This document shows, one piece after another, positions 11,153 through 23,186 of a stretch of 64,000 nt of DNA. This stretch comes from Rehmannia glutinosa (taxonomy: Eukaryota; Streptophyta; Magnoliopsida; Lamiales; Orobanchaceae). The position numbers were made by a program, and so were the translations under genes. The stretch's first letter is position 1. Each line of letters starts with the position of its first letter. The stretch spans positions 62,001-126,000 of the forward strand of contig JABTTQ020002203.1 in NCBI GenBank assembly GCA_016081115.2. Reading direction: 5' to 3'. Under the pieces are notes generated by a model. That model was not told where the DNA came from. It did not search any database and saw nothing but the letters and a program-made list of their open reading frames with translations.

Positions 11153-13881
11153 TGGTAACATAAATCGGGTTTTAGTTTCGGGAAGAAGAATGGTTGAAAT
11201 AACTTCATGGGTAAATTCGATCGGGGCGGTCCAAATAGTAATATGGTCGCTATTTTGGAATCTAACCCAACCTAATCTATATCTATCTATATTTATATCT
11301 ATATATTATATATATATATATACTATCTTAAAAGTGTGAATGTTTCTTGTAATTTTTGATTGGACAAAAATATCCTATACACATAGTAAAATTTTAGGAC
11401 AACAAAGTAATTTGATATTTGTATTTAGCTTCTATTTGTTTAATTATAAGACGATGTGACCTTTTATATTCTATATTTTAAAAGTATTTATTTATTCTTT
11501 CAGCTATAACTTTTAAAATATTTTGAATTTTCAAATAATATTAGCTTCATATTAAACTAGAATTTGAGAGTTTTCTAACCATATGTCATAACCATATATA
11601 AGGAGTTCACATGAGAAAATTTTAACATTATAAAGTTCAACACTATGTAAGAATTAAGAATTTATGTTTTTTATAGTTTTTTATTTATTTAATTTTTTTT
11701 GTTTAATTATATGAGAGATGTTCATTATAGCCAAAAAAGATTTCAGAATCTGAAAATATATTTTTTCAATCATAACACTAAGAGTACTTTAAATTTCTTA
11801 TCAAATCAATTTCAAATTTAAACTAGGTTTCAAAATCTTCAACTATATGTTCTAAACATATACACAAGTTGTTATAGAAGAAAATTTTTACTATTTAACA
11901 TTTAGTATGATGCAAAATTGTATATTTCCTATATATTTTAAATTTTCTCAATAATTAAACATGTCTGTTATAACTTATAAGAAAAAGATCAAATTACAAT
12001 ATACACGATAAGAAAAAATAAAATAGAAAATATTTTAGGTGGTTTTGATGCTAAATAAAATATAGAGAAAATAGATAATTCCTTTATGGTCGAAAAATAC
12101 TCCCTCACTTAGTAATACGCAATTTAAAAATTAATATATTGATGGTTGTTCTGAAATAATATTGAAAACAAGAGAGTTTCATATTTTATTTTTATTGCAA
12201 TTTCATGTATATTTTATTTTAATTAGTCATATAAGTAAAATAAAAAGTACAAAATAAACGGAATAAGATTAACATGAAAAAAAAAAAACGAACAAGAACC
12301 AAAACAAGTTTGTCTCGACAAAAATGTTACATTTTAAATTTTAAGTATATATGTTAATTAATATGACTTTTACTTAACTTTCTATATATAACACTATAAG
12401 TTTTAGTTTCTAATTTATTATTTTTTATTATATTATGATTTCAATCTTTCGATTATTTTATATCCTACAAATTTTAAGAACAAGTGCAAAAAGTGTTAAA
12501 ATTATATTTATAAATTTATTAAAAAAAACAACGAAGACAAACTTAATAAAAAATCCATACGTATTAAATTGACATTTGTGATAAAATTTGAATGTCGTTT
12601 CAAAATTACACCCTTAAAAATTATAAGTTTAAAATATTAATGGGATACATATTTATAATAAAAACGTATACCAAAATAATTAAATTTTAATAAAATAATG
12701 TGAAAGAGTGAAACATGAGCTAAAATAGGATTAGTCTAAAAGATCATATCTCGCTATGCAAAAGAAAAAAGTAAATAAACTCATTTAATATGTAACAATT
12801 TGACTAATGAGAAAGTGATTATATATTACAAATTATACATTAGTTCAAATACTAACATAACATTCATAAAAACTAAGTAAATTAAATAATTACAACAATG
12901 AAAAATAAAAAATATTCAAAACTAAATGGTTATACTTGACATTAATGAGTTGAGACTGGACTAAATAATTTTGGTGGTTAATCTCACATTATCTATTTGG
13001 ATTAAACTAAATGAAACATATCATAAAGATTTGAAAGAATAAAAGTAGTAGTTAAAAAATAATATGTGGGTCATAGCTAGGAATTCTAAAGAAAAATTAC
13101 ATGGCTTTCATATAATATGTATAATTTGATATTTTCGATAAAATCTCGTTCATTTTAAAAGTACACCTTTCGACTTTTAAGTATTCAAGCACAAAGCCAA
13201 TTATTATAAAATTGGGTACAAATAATTCTAATTTTTACAAAATCAAATATTATGAAAAAACTTGAAAACAAGAATCGAGAAATGGAAAGTCAATGTATGT
13301 ATATGAAATTTTGTAACAAAATAAATAAATGAACTAAACTTATTTAATATGAAATAGTTTGATATTATGTCAAATATTAATATTTCTTAAATTACGTGTT
13401 AATTTAGATACCAATATAATAATCAAAATATTCAAAATAATATTTATGTATCAAATGTATTGTGTTAAACTATATATAATAATAAATTGGAGTGAAGTGA
13501 CCATGTTTAGTGCCAAGTAATATGAATTATTCCGGGCATAAGGAGGCGGAATAGAATAGTTGAGGGGAAGGGGTTTAACACTTGATATCTAAATTTTTAG
13601 CAACTATATTTTCTTATTTGATCAATAATTCAATCAAAATTTTAAATAAAAATTAAAGTACTATATACTACTTTCTCAATAAAGGCCATAAAAATGGATT
13701 GATAATTAAATTTTACAACAAATAATATGATTTTGTAAATGAGATTAAATGAGATCAATTTTAAATTTCTGATCTCTTCAAACAAATATAGATTAGTTTA
13801 AAGTATATTATGAATAATTGCAATTTTCATAACTACGGCTCACAAAATTTACAACTATGTAAATATTAATATAACCAAAAT
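11153..13881. other. AT-rich non-coding DNA, possible Helitron 5' segment
   Basis: No coding region was recognised. About 120 bp of unknown sequence follow the truncated LTR. At about 11273 the sequence A|TCTATATCTATC begins a TA-rich run leading to TATACTATCTTAAAAGTGTGAATG, which resembles the 5' ends of plant Helitrons (TC at the tip, insertion between A and T). The remaining 2.5 kb is very AT-rich with poly(A)/poly(T) runs. This segment was contiguous with 28234 onward before the LTR at 13882 inserted. Confidence 0.35.
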
Positions 13882-15320
13882 TGTGAGGCCCCGATTTTTC
13901 AACATATTCTACGATAATGTATAGTGACAAAATTCTATTAAGTGTCACCAACCTACTATTAATAAAATGGGACGCGACTTTTATTTATTCATTTCCTTAT
14001 TTTCGAGAATACCAATTTTAATTATTTCTAAAGTATTCATACTTGATCGGTTAACTACGACTTTAGAAATATTGGACCTCGATAAATTAGGAGTATATTT
14101 CAATCCTCATCCAAATATTCCACCTTATTCTATAATACATTCCCAACCAACTTCCTATTTATTTATATATATATATATATATTTTGAAATACACCTTTGT
14201 TATTTCACATCCTTATGTTTAAACTTCCAAATAATTATTTATGAATACCTTATTTTATTTTCCTCAAATTTTATAAAAAAAAATTACCATCTTATGTCTT
14301 ATTTTCAAAAAAAAATGGAAAAATTAATTCATTTTTCTATTATTATTTCTTTTACTATTTTGTATCTCTCAACAAGATTAATTATGAGAAAAAATATATT
14401 TTTTTTTTTTTGATATGATTTCCCAAAATTCGGCCTTGAGGAGTAAAGTGGGGGAAATTGTTTTATTTTATTTAGCCTAAAATTTAAAAATCTAACTTAC
14501 AATTCTCACTACCCCACTAATTAAACAAAATGAGTTTTTAATCACCCCTCCCTCATACTTTCGGCCAATTTAACTTATGGGGTATCAAGACTCTTTTTTT
14601 TGTTAATATCTTATTACATCACTTCAAAACTTAACAAGAAATTTTCAATTCATCTCCTCAACTTTCGGCCGATTGATCAACATCAAGAGCAACTATTTTT
14701 AATTTCTTTTCTTCTTTCTATTATCACTTTGATTCACTACCAACATCCTCTCACATCATTACATCATTAAACTCCTTAAACATCAAACAACATTATATAG
14801 TCAAGAATTTCCATGAATGCCGTGAGCTAGATGGGTAAGGTTGAAGGCCAAATCAAATGGAATTTTTTTTTCACATGCAAATATACTATTAGCTTGCCTA
14901 TTACTCAGAGGACTCGAGTTAAACTTGTTGGCAAAGTTGACGATTATAAACCTTTGACTTGAGCACCTATAATATATACAAAAATTGAAGGGCTAGAATG
15001 AGAGGAAGTTTGGCTTCAAAAAAAAAAAAAAAAAAAGAAGAAGCTTTGATTTTGAAGAGATTCTAGAGCTTCAAACCATTAAGTGCTAAGGTAATCATTT
15101 AAGTTGAGTACACCTTCTTCCTAAGCTTGAAACTTCTAACTTTTAACACCAAAAAAAAGAAAAATTATGGTTTTGATGTCATATAGGGGCTGACCTTCAA
15201 GAGCTTGAGTCAAGAAGTTGATACAAGAAAAGACTCCATTTTAGATCAACCCGAAAAACTACTATGAGGTGGGTGAAAAATATTTCTACAAAAATGCATC
15301 ATTCTTTCTACTAGTGCACA
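13877..15320 (+). repeat. Outer solo LTR, left part (TSD AAAAT)
   Basis: It begins TGTGAGGCCCCGATTTTTC at 13882, nearly the same as the TGTGAAGCCCCGATTTTTC start of the Tekay-type LTR, so it is a related family in plus orientation. The 5 bases before it (13877-13881) are AAAAT. The LTR is interrupted at 15320 by the 12-kb element and resumes at 27406. Near its break the text GGTGGGTGAAAAAT matches the corresponding place in the solo LTR at about 34360. The 148-codon ORF at 13967-14413 is AT-rich LTR sequence, not a gene. Confidence 0.8.
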
Positions 15321-18300
15321 TGTCACGCCCCAAACGGGACGCGACGACGATCCATAACTTAAATACAAATAAACCAAACAGTCTAGACGAATATCAACGA
15401 AATCCCAATGAAACAAAGTCAAATAGCAGCGGAAATAAAATAACATAAGTACAAATTACAACTTACAGTCCCACAAATATCCGAATTACATCCCCGAAAT
15501 CAACTAAAGATAACAACTTAATAGTCAAAGGGTCCCTACGCCGATTCTGAGCACGAGAATGAAAAGAAAATAAAAGAGTCCAACAGTAAATAAAAGAAAC
15601 AAGTCCAGCGACATCAACAATAAAAGATAGTAAGTCCAACAAGCGGAGTACGGAGCTCAGTCCGTGGTTGGTTCAAAATCTTCAACGAAGTCCTCATCTA
15701 AAGGTTAGAAAACAGGTGGGGATGAGACAAAAATCTCAGTGGATGGGGTGATCGTGTGCAAGTGTGGCGATATATAGTTAATGCGAGAAAACAGTTGTAT
15801 GAAAACGCGTAAGATATGATGCATGAACTCACACACAGTCCACAAGCGTCGTGATAAAATATTTAAGTAATATACTTATACAGTTTAAGAAAACAGTTCG
15901 TGGTCACACAAACACTCTGTGATTCATGCAAGACACGTAGGATTGCATACGAAATGTAACGTCAATCCTATGCAAGACAATTAATGGTTGCGTACGGATT
16001 TGTAGCGCCAACCAATGCAATACAAGTAAGCGGTTGCGTGCGGATTTGTAGCACCAACCAAACGGTCCGATTAACTCGGAATCGTGTGGATCGGACATCG
16101 ATTCCTTCGTTCTTCCTTGTAACTCCCGAGCAAGATGGTCCAAGACTGTCACCTTATCGCTCCATAGGTAAAGACAAATCCACACTGGAGCTAGCAAGAC
16201 TCGGATTTGTCGTAATCATGAATATACCTCAAGTACTACGACCCGCATCCCTTGGACCAACTCCGTCGCTCATTTGCGGGATTAGGGCGATTGGGCGGAA
16301 GAGTGGAATAGCGGCCGAGCTGCCGGTTCCATCCCCCGCGTATCTATTCCATCGTAAGCTCGACACACCAAGTTGACTCGATCAGAAAGTAAAAACAAGT
16401 TCGGGTAGTCAACCAGACATGAGTATTATTGATTTAGGGAAGCGAGTTCAAGAAAATTTTCGAAAATCGCGAGTGGCAATTATGGCGTTGGTGGAGCTAT
16501 TTGGATGAAGACTATTATTGGAAGGATAAGCAATCTTCGATATCTTGAAAGATTAGGTGGAACATAAGTCCCCGTTATAGATTCAAAATCGCAAGCGAGT
16601 AAGTCGCTCGCGATCGGGTATTAATTGGTCAAGACGATCCGATAAGTCAAGAGGTTTTTGAGAAAATAAAATATTTTAATTAAATATCAAAGTCAGAAGG
16701 TCCAGGGCTGTTTCTTGAAAAGGAAATAATTTGAGTTAGGTCCTTGATAAAAGAAAATTTTGCAATTTGGCCCATTTTGTAAAATCCAATACTTTTGGGG
16801 TTAAAAATTGAATAAATAAATATCCCGACCTTGAAAAATTATGAGGTCAGTTCCTAAATTCTCTAAATTTTTCAGGGATTCAGGTTTTTAAAGTTTTGAG
16901 GTCGAGGTTTTATAAAATTCTCACATTGGCCCCAAATTTGTTAAAATTGTCATTTCGCGCCCTAAGTTTAAAATAATTGAAACTCACAAACCGGAAGGGA
17001 TTTTAATGTGATTCAAGTTGAAAAATATCACTAAGGTTAGTAGTATATTAGGACAAAAACAGTTTTTAAAAGAAATAAGTGTAGGTCCTGTAACTTTTGA
17101 AAATCTCATTTTTGTCCCATTTTGAAATAATTGTCTTTAAGGCTTTTAGGGGTCCAATTGTTATGAAATTTGAACCTTGGGTCTAAAATATAATTAAGTT
17201 ATAGTTACATTAGTAATTCCAGGTACATGGGCTGTATAAGTCCTGGTAATTTCATTTGGGTCCTCAAGTTTAATCTTTTACAATTTAGTCCCTCAATTTT
17301 AGTAAAATTACTTTCCAAGCTCTAAACACTTGGATTTTTGGAATACACTTAAAATATGTCATTTCCAGTCTCTTAAGAGTGAAAATTTTAAATTTTAAAA
17401 TTAAGGTCTGTTACAGTTTCAAAAATTACAAAGTAGCCCTTAAACTTCTCAAATTTTACAATCTAGTCCTTGGGCTTTTAAAAGTTGATTTTATTTATCT
17501 TAAAACTCTTAAAACTTTATTAAAATGTCCAAAAGTTATTTTTGAACCTGAGTACAGTCCCAAAATTCGAAATTTGCAGAGGGGTCCCTTAAATTTTATT
17601 TTCTTGCAATTTAGTCCACCAACTTTCCATTTTTGCATTTTAAGTCCAAAAATTGAAATTTAATCAATTATGCTCGACTTGTCCAGGTTATAAGTCATCC
17701 AAAATATGGATTTCAAAGATCATACACATGCATGTCCAATTCATACAAGAATTCATCAAATAGAACATTAAATTGTACATGCATGCACCTAAATTTCAAT
17801 AATTAGCATTTTTGAGCAACACTTGAGAAATTTCACAACTTGATACATAAAATTAACATGAAATACATAAAATATACATATCTCAAGTACTCATGATCAA
17901 AACACTTAAATTGAAAGGATTTTTCCACCCACCTTAAATTTGGAAAATTGTGAAATAAAAGGGATAATTTCAGAACTTGGTTTGAGATCACTTAGGTCAG
18001 CCCCTAAGTCAAGAAATATCAAAAATTTAGAGTTAGGAAAAATGAGTGAAAAATTAAGAAGAAAAAGAAGAAGATAAGAAAATTGGAAATACTACACTTT
18101 ACCTGTGTAGTAGGTGATTTGAAACTAGTTGAAGCTTCAAGTTTGAGATTTTTGGTTCAACTCCAAAATCACTTAAGGTCAGCCCCTATTTCTCAAAAAT
18201 GAAAAAGGGGTGTTAAAATTTGAAGAAAATAGGGGAGAAGAAGAAAGAAGGGCTCTAGTATCTAAATCTTACCTTATAGAACAATTTCTCTAAAAAAATT

Positions 18301-19518
18301 CTTCAAGTCTTCTAAATTCACTACCATGCATGCATGTCTTCAAGTAGTCTTCTAAGTACCTCAAAATCAAAGTTTCAACTTAAATTAAGAAGAGTAAGGT
18401 GATGAGTAGTAAGATATCAAGTTGAATTGAGGAATGAAATTTCTTACCTATGAGATAGGGGTTCGAATTTTTTGGAATTAAGTAGGAAGAATGTTTGTTT
18501 TTGTTTAAATGTTTGAAGGAAGAAAGAGTGTTTGATGATAGGAAGAAGGTGTTCTTGAAGGTATGAAGGTATGCTTGAAGATGTGAAGGACTTGTGTTTG
18601 AATATATGAAGATGTGAAGAAATGGTACTTGAAGATTTGAAGATATGAAGAACTTGATGTTTGAAGATTTGAAGATATGAAGGGTTGGTGTTTGAAGATT
18701 TGAAGATGTGAATGATTTTTAGAGAGAGATTAGAGAGAATGAGGAGAATTTGCTTGAGAGATGGTGGTGTTGGGTGAAAAATGAAATTTTTTGTTAAATT
18801 TTTGCCTAATGGCCGTCCAAATGGGGAAGAGAGGGAGAGATTTTTTTGTTTAATTTGTGTCTTGAATTTTTACTTCTTGCATGGGAGACAAAATGCAATG
18901 GGCTTGAATGGTGTTGGGGAATATTTGAGAAGAATGTTGGTTAAGTGGAAGAATGTTGGGAAAAATAGTAATAAAGAATTGGTGTATGAGATGATGTGTA
19001 TAATGTTAGAATTAATGGTGTAATTATACACAAGATGACTAATATAAGGTGTAAGTGTACAAGAGTTGGATGATATTTCTACTCCAAAAAACATCACTAT
19101 TGCCGTCCACTATAGGGGCAATTTGGTAATTTCATATATTTGTTTTGTCCTAAATTTGATGATAATATATGAATAATATCAATCTCCAAAATAATTAGTG
19201 GTTTCCTTGATAACTTATAAGTCTCATGATCACTTATACTAAATCAAATTCTTAATTCTATAAGGTAAAAGTCTCTAAAATAAATAGTCTCTTAAAATTC
19301 TAAGGTGACTAATAAATACAAAAATCTATCAAGTGATCATAAATGCGAAATAGAATTAATAATGATCATGACCACAAGTAATAAATAAAAATGAAATTAA
19401 TTGCAAAATATATATATTATTAATATTTACCCGTCAAAGTGACGCGGTAAAATAGCCGATCAAATACAAAGACGACAAACGGATCAATTACATGCTCGGA
19501 AAAATCGGGGCTTCACAT
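15321..19518 (-). repeat. 3' LTR of the Tekay-type element
   Basis: In plus coordinates it runs from TGTCACGCCCC to CGGGGCTTCACA, i.e. TGTGAAGCCCCG...GGGCGTGACA in the sense of the element. Many kilobase-scale blocks match 23187-27405 base for base, with scattered small indels. Contains the minisatellite of CTTGAAGATATGAAG-like words at about 18500-18715. Confidence 0.9.
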
Positions 19519-19532
19519 CCTCCCCTCCTTAA
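19519..19532 (-). other. Polypurine tract of the Tekay-type element
   Basis: Read on the minus strand, AAGGAGGGGAGGA directly precedes the TGTGAAGCCCC start of the 3' LTR. This is where the plus-strand DNA primer of an LTR retrotransposon is placed. Confidence 0.8.
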
Positions 19533-19887
19533 AAGAATTTGGTCCCCAAATTCTCTACTTCTGGATATTGATTCCTCGTGTCTTCTTCCATCTCACACGT
19601 TGCTTCTTCGCCTCGGTTGTGGTTCTGCCACACCACTTTAACCATCGGAATCTCCCTTTTACGCAACTGACGTATCTGCTGATCAATGATCCGGTGTAGG
19701 ACAAATTTTCCATTAGAGGAGGAGTATTACGAGTGATGATATGTTCGGGATGTGGTTGATACTTCTTCAATCTCGTCACGTGGAATACATCGTGCATTCC
19801 CGCATATGGGGCTGGTAACTCGAGTCGGTAGGCTAACTTTCCGATTCTCTGTAAAATCTTGTAAGGTCCAACATATCTCGGACTCAA
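19533..19887 (-). pseudogene. Integrase C-terminal module of the Tekay-type pol
   Basis: The minus-strand ORF 19555-19887 begins MSPRYVGPYKILQRIGKLAY and continues VFHVTRLKKYQPHP, the conserved segment after the integrase core in chromoviruses (the YxGPFxIL...VFHVSxLKKY pattern). A frameshift follows, and the next block (PMVKVVWQNHN, then ATCEMEED and NQYPE in the other frame) corresponds to the chromodomain-like tail ending at the YPHLF-type terminus. This region would help direct integration to chromatin. It is broken by a frameshift, so it is not functional as it stands. Confidence 0.75.
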
Positions 19888-20790
19888 CTTGCCTCTTTCT
19901 TTGGATTGATCAATCCTTTCCGTGGTGAGAGTCTGAGAAATACTTCATCTCCGACTTCAAATTCCAAATCCTTTCTTCTCTTGTCCGCGTAGCTCTTTTT
20001 GGTGGCTCTAAGTCATGCGAATCCACTCCTTGATCGGCTTGACCTTCTCCATGGCCTCTGAACCGAGTCGACCTTTGGAATCAAGGGCGACTTTCATTTC
20101 TCTTTCGGAGTCCATTGGTCATCAATATCCCAGTGTAGTGGGGATCTACATTTTCGCCCATATAATGCCTCGTAGGGTGCCATCCCAATCGTGGCTTGAT
20201 AGCTGTTATTGTAGGCGAACTCGGCTAACGGTAAGTGCGAATCCCAACTTCGTTGGAAATCCAATGTGCAGGCTCGCAACATATCTTCCAGGGTTTGAAT
20301 CGTTCGCTCAGACTTTCCATTAGTTTATGGATGTGCTGCTGTGCTGAAACTTAGCGAGGTACCCAATTCCTCGTGCAAGCACTTCCAAAATCTGGAGACA
20401 AACCTCGGGTCTCTGTCTAATACTATGTCAACAGGTACTCCATGCAGTCGAATGATCTCTCGGATATAAATCTGAGCAAGTTTCTGCAAGCTATCGAGTT
20501 TTTCTTGATGGGTAAGAAGTGTGCGATTTCGTGAGTCGGTCTACAACTACCCAAATAGCATCATGGCCTCCTCGGTCTTTGGTAGATCATCACGAAGTCC
20601 ATCGTTATGTGTTCCCATTTCCACTGGGAATTCTCACGGTTGTAGTAAACGGATGGTCGTTGGTGTTCTGCTTTTACTCGTTGACAAGTCAAACATCTCA
20701 CAAACGAACTCCGCTACCTGGTTCTTCATGTTTACCCACCAATAACTCCGTTTTAAATCCTTATACATCTTGTTTCCTCCATGATGTATA
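19888..20790 (-). pseudogene. Integrase core relic of the Tekay-type pol
   Basis: On the minus strand the pieces read, in order, VKAEHQRPS, KWEHITMDFV, THEIAHFLPI, ESLSERF (HPQTDGQSER type), MLRACTLDFQRSWDSHLPL and AFAYNNSYQATIGMAPYEAL (the last also begins the 62-codon ORF 20094-20282, ending in YGRKCRSPLHW). These are the rve catalytic-core blocks with the D and E positions (MDF; glutamate of SER). The blocks change frame several times and contain stops. Integrase would join the element's cDNA to the chromosome. This copy is inactive. Confidence 0.8.
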
Positions 20791-21184
20791 GTGTATTTCG
20801 ACGGTGTGCCTCGAGGATTTTATTCCTAATCTGCTCGTCACTCGGTACACAAACTCGATTCCAAAATCTGATAACCCCATCTTCATGTACCGAGAATTCT
20901 GATCTCTCTCCTTTAAGTATCTTCTCCTTCAGTTTTTGAAGATGCGCATCTCTCCCTTGTGTTTCCTTGGTCTCATTTAGCAGATCGAGTTTAACTAAAC
21001 TGTTAGCACATGAAATCTGAGTATTGGTTCTCGTCAGATTCCAATTGCTCAGCTTTTCTAATGATTCCCACTCTCGAATCATAAGTCTGGCTAAGCTCGC
21101 CTTTCTGCTCAAAGCGTCAGCTACTACGTTAGCTTTCCCGGGATGGTATTGAATATCAAAGTGATAGTCCTCAATCAATTCCAT
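20753..21184 (-). pseudogene. RNase H end and integrase N-terminal linker
   Basis: The 143-codon open stretch starts MELIEDYHFDIQYHPGKANV and continues VADALSRK, the classic end of the Ty3/gypsy RNase H domain (catalytic D in ADALSR). After a variable linker it reaches VPSDEQIRNKILEAHR, the start of the integrase zinc-binding domain. The frame breaks where the HHCC finger should continue. Confidence 0.8.
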
Positions 21185-21198
21185 CCATCTCTGTTGCC

Positions 21199-21450
21199 TC
21201 AGGTTGAGATCTTTCGGGAGAATAGATACTTCAAGCTCTTATGATCTGTGCGTGAATGTTGCTCGTAGAGATAATGTCTCCATTTCTTTAACACGAACAC
21301 TATCATTTGCCAATTCCAAGTCATGCGTTGGATAATTAGCTTCACACGGCTTGAGCTTTCGTGATGCATAAGCGATGACCTTTCCTTCTGCATGAGCACC
21401 TTTGCTCCTAGTCCTTCCTTTGATGCATTTGTAGACGACAAAGTTTTCAT
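21199..21450 (-). pseudogene. RNase H domain of the Tekay-type pol
   Basis: The ORF contains NASKEGLGAKVLMQ (usual form DASKxGLGxVLMQ; the first catalytic Asp reads Asn here), KKWRHYLYEQ and TDHKSLKYLFSRK, the hallmark blocks of gypsy RNase H. RNase H removes the RNA template during reverse transcription. The Asp-to-Asn change and nearby frameshifts indicate decay, or base-call error. Confidence 0.8.
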
Positions 21451-21754
21451 TTCCCTTTGGAAGGGCTAAGATCGAGTCAGTAGTAAGTCGTTCTTCAAAG
21501 AATCGAAACTAGCCGCACTTGTCATTCCACTCAAACTTGACTTATCCAGGTTAGTCGAGTGAGCGGTTCGGCTATCTTGGAGAAGTCCTGGAAAAATCTT
21601 GATAATATCCGGCTAGTCTAGGAAACTCCAAATCTCCGATTGCGGGACTCGGGTTGTTTCCATTCAACCTCTGTTTGTACCTTGAAGGATCCACGGCAAT
21701 CCCGGTGTCGGATACTATGTGTCCCAAGAACGCGACTTCACTAAGCCAAAATTC

Positions 21755-22256
21755 TCACTTCTTGAATTTGGCATACGACTTATGCTCTCGTAGTGTCTCC
21801 AAAACGATTTTTCGGATGGCGTTCATGCTCTTTCCGTCAGACTTAGAGTATATGAGTATGTCATCAATGAATATCACTACGAGTTGATCCAAATAAGGTT
21901 GAAAGACTCGATGCATCAGGTCCATAAATGCTGCTGGTGCATTCGTCAGACCGAAAGGCATCACTACAAACTCGTAGTGTCCATATCGAGTTTGAAATGC
22001 AGTTTTGGAAATGTCTTCTTCGCGAATCTTTAATTGGTAATATCCTTGTTGTAAATCAAACTTGAGTACACCATCGCTCCTTGAAGTTAATCAAAAGTGA
22101 TTCGTCTATCCTCGGGAGTGGATATTTGTTCTTGATGGTCACACTATTAAGACCACGATAATCTATACATAGTCTTAATGTGCCATCTTTCTTTTTGACA
22201 AACGACAGTGCTCCCCACGGAGACGCACTCGGTCGGATAAATCCCACATCCATCAT
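21755..22256 (-). pseudogene. Reverse transcriptase relic of the Tekay-type pol
   Basis: ORF 22056-22256 reads MMDVGFIRPSASPWGA, then VKKKDGTLRLCIDYRGLN and YPLPRID: RT blocks 1-3 with the first catalytic Asp region. ORF 21755-21964 reads MPFGLTNAPAAFMDLMHRVF, then VVIFIDDILIYSKS, with the YxDD-type catalytic pair as FIDD. A frameshift lies between them (the segment with FSKIDLRSGYHQ in the family is broken at about 21965-22055). It copies the element's RNA into DNA. Its N-terminal third is absent because the deletion junction at about 22256 joins it to gag. Confidence 0.88.
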
Positions 22257-22894
22257 CTTTCGAGCAAATCGACGAGCTCAAACCACGGATCGAGTTCTTG
22301 AGCATCACCAAGAGGGGCGGCCTCAAATGCCTCGGGCTCCCTGCTTCCGCGTGATCCTCCTCGGGATCCTCTTCGTTGTTCGCCGGGGTTGGTCTCTGGT
22401 TCCATCTCGGGTGGTGGCGGTGCTAGTGCGTTGGCTGCCAAAGTAGTCTCCAAAGCAGTATCCCGCTGAGACAAGGCCTGTTTGAGGTCCTCGATCACCG
22501 TCATCTGTTTGATGATAGTCTCATCGAGGCGTTCGATGGTGTCCCTCGACATGTACGCATCCATCTCCCACTTCTGGCGCCGTCACTTGCTCTCTTCATT
22601 TTTCTCGCACATTATCCAAGCGCTCTGGATAATCTGTATCTGATCCTCCCGCGCCCGTATGGTGTTGTCGCGGTCCTTAATGATGATGGTCAACTCGTTC
22701 TTTTCGTCTTGGCTCCTTGCCAAGCGCTGTGTCAAGTCCCTGTTACGCTGGCGCTCCTCGGATAGCTCTGAGGTCGCTCGAATACTCTCCGGTGCCGGTG
22801 AATCGTAAGTGCCCGGTAGTACTCCCACTCGGCACGCACGGGCGGATAAACATCCCACCAAGAAGGTGGCGCCGGCTCCATCCTGATCAAACAA
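22253..22894 (-). pseudogene. Gag N-terminal coiled-coil part
   Basis: Two minus-strand ORFs (22583-22894 and 22253-22564) separated by a stop encode charged heptad-rich segments such as RQRNRDLTQRLARSQDEKNE and ETIIKQMTVIEDLKQALSQR, then a Pro- and Gly/Arg-rich linker. Position just after the primer-binding site and the coiled-coil character fit the N-terminus of gag. The capsid core, CCHC knuckle and protease that should follow are missing: the sequence passes directly into RT at about 22256, a large internal deletion. Confidence 0.6.
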
Positions 22895-23167
22895 AACTAA
22901 GGCGGATCAGTCAAAGGTAAAGGAAAGATAGGGAGAGAATAAGGAAAGAATGAACAAAGAAGTCAGTCAAGAATCAACTAAGTCAAGACAAGTATGACTA
23001 TGGAATCTCCAAACATGTGTTCTAACTTAGTTTCAATTTCAATAATATGGTTCTACGCCAAATTAAAATCGATTTCACACTAATTAGTCAAGTCACAAGA
23101 TCTACCCAACACAGACCGAGGGTCCTATCTGGGTCAGCTCGGTGTAAGTTTCCATCTTACTAGCCGA

Positions 23168-23179
23168 GCTCTAATACCA
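23168..23179 (-). other. Primer-binding site, initiator tRNA-Met type
   Basis: On the minus strand TGGTATTAGAGC lies 7 nt after the 5' LTR end. It matches the usual TGGTATCAGAGC complement of plant initiator tRNA-Met at 11 of 12 positions. Confidence 0.85.
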
Positions 23180-23186
23180 CTCTAAC

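Noticed and set aside
13967..14413. 148-codon ORF, hydrophobic, membrane-protein-like
   Set aside because: It lies inside the outer solo LTR, is made of Phe/Ile/Tyr/Leu codons expected from AT-rich DNA, and shows no family pattern.
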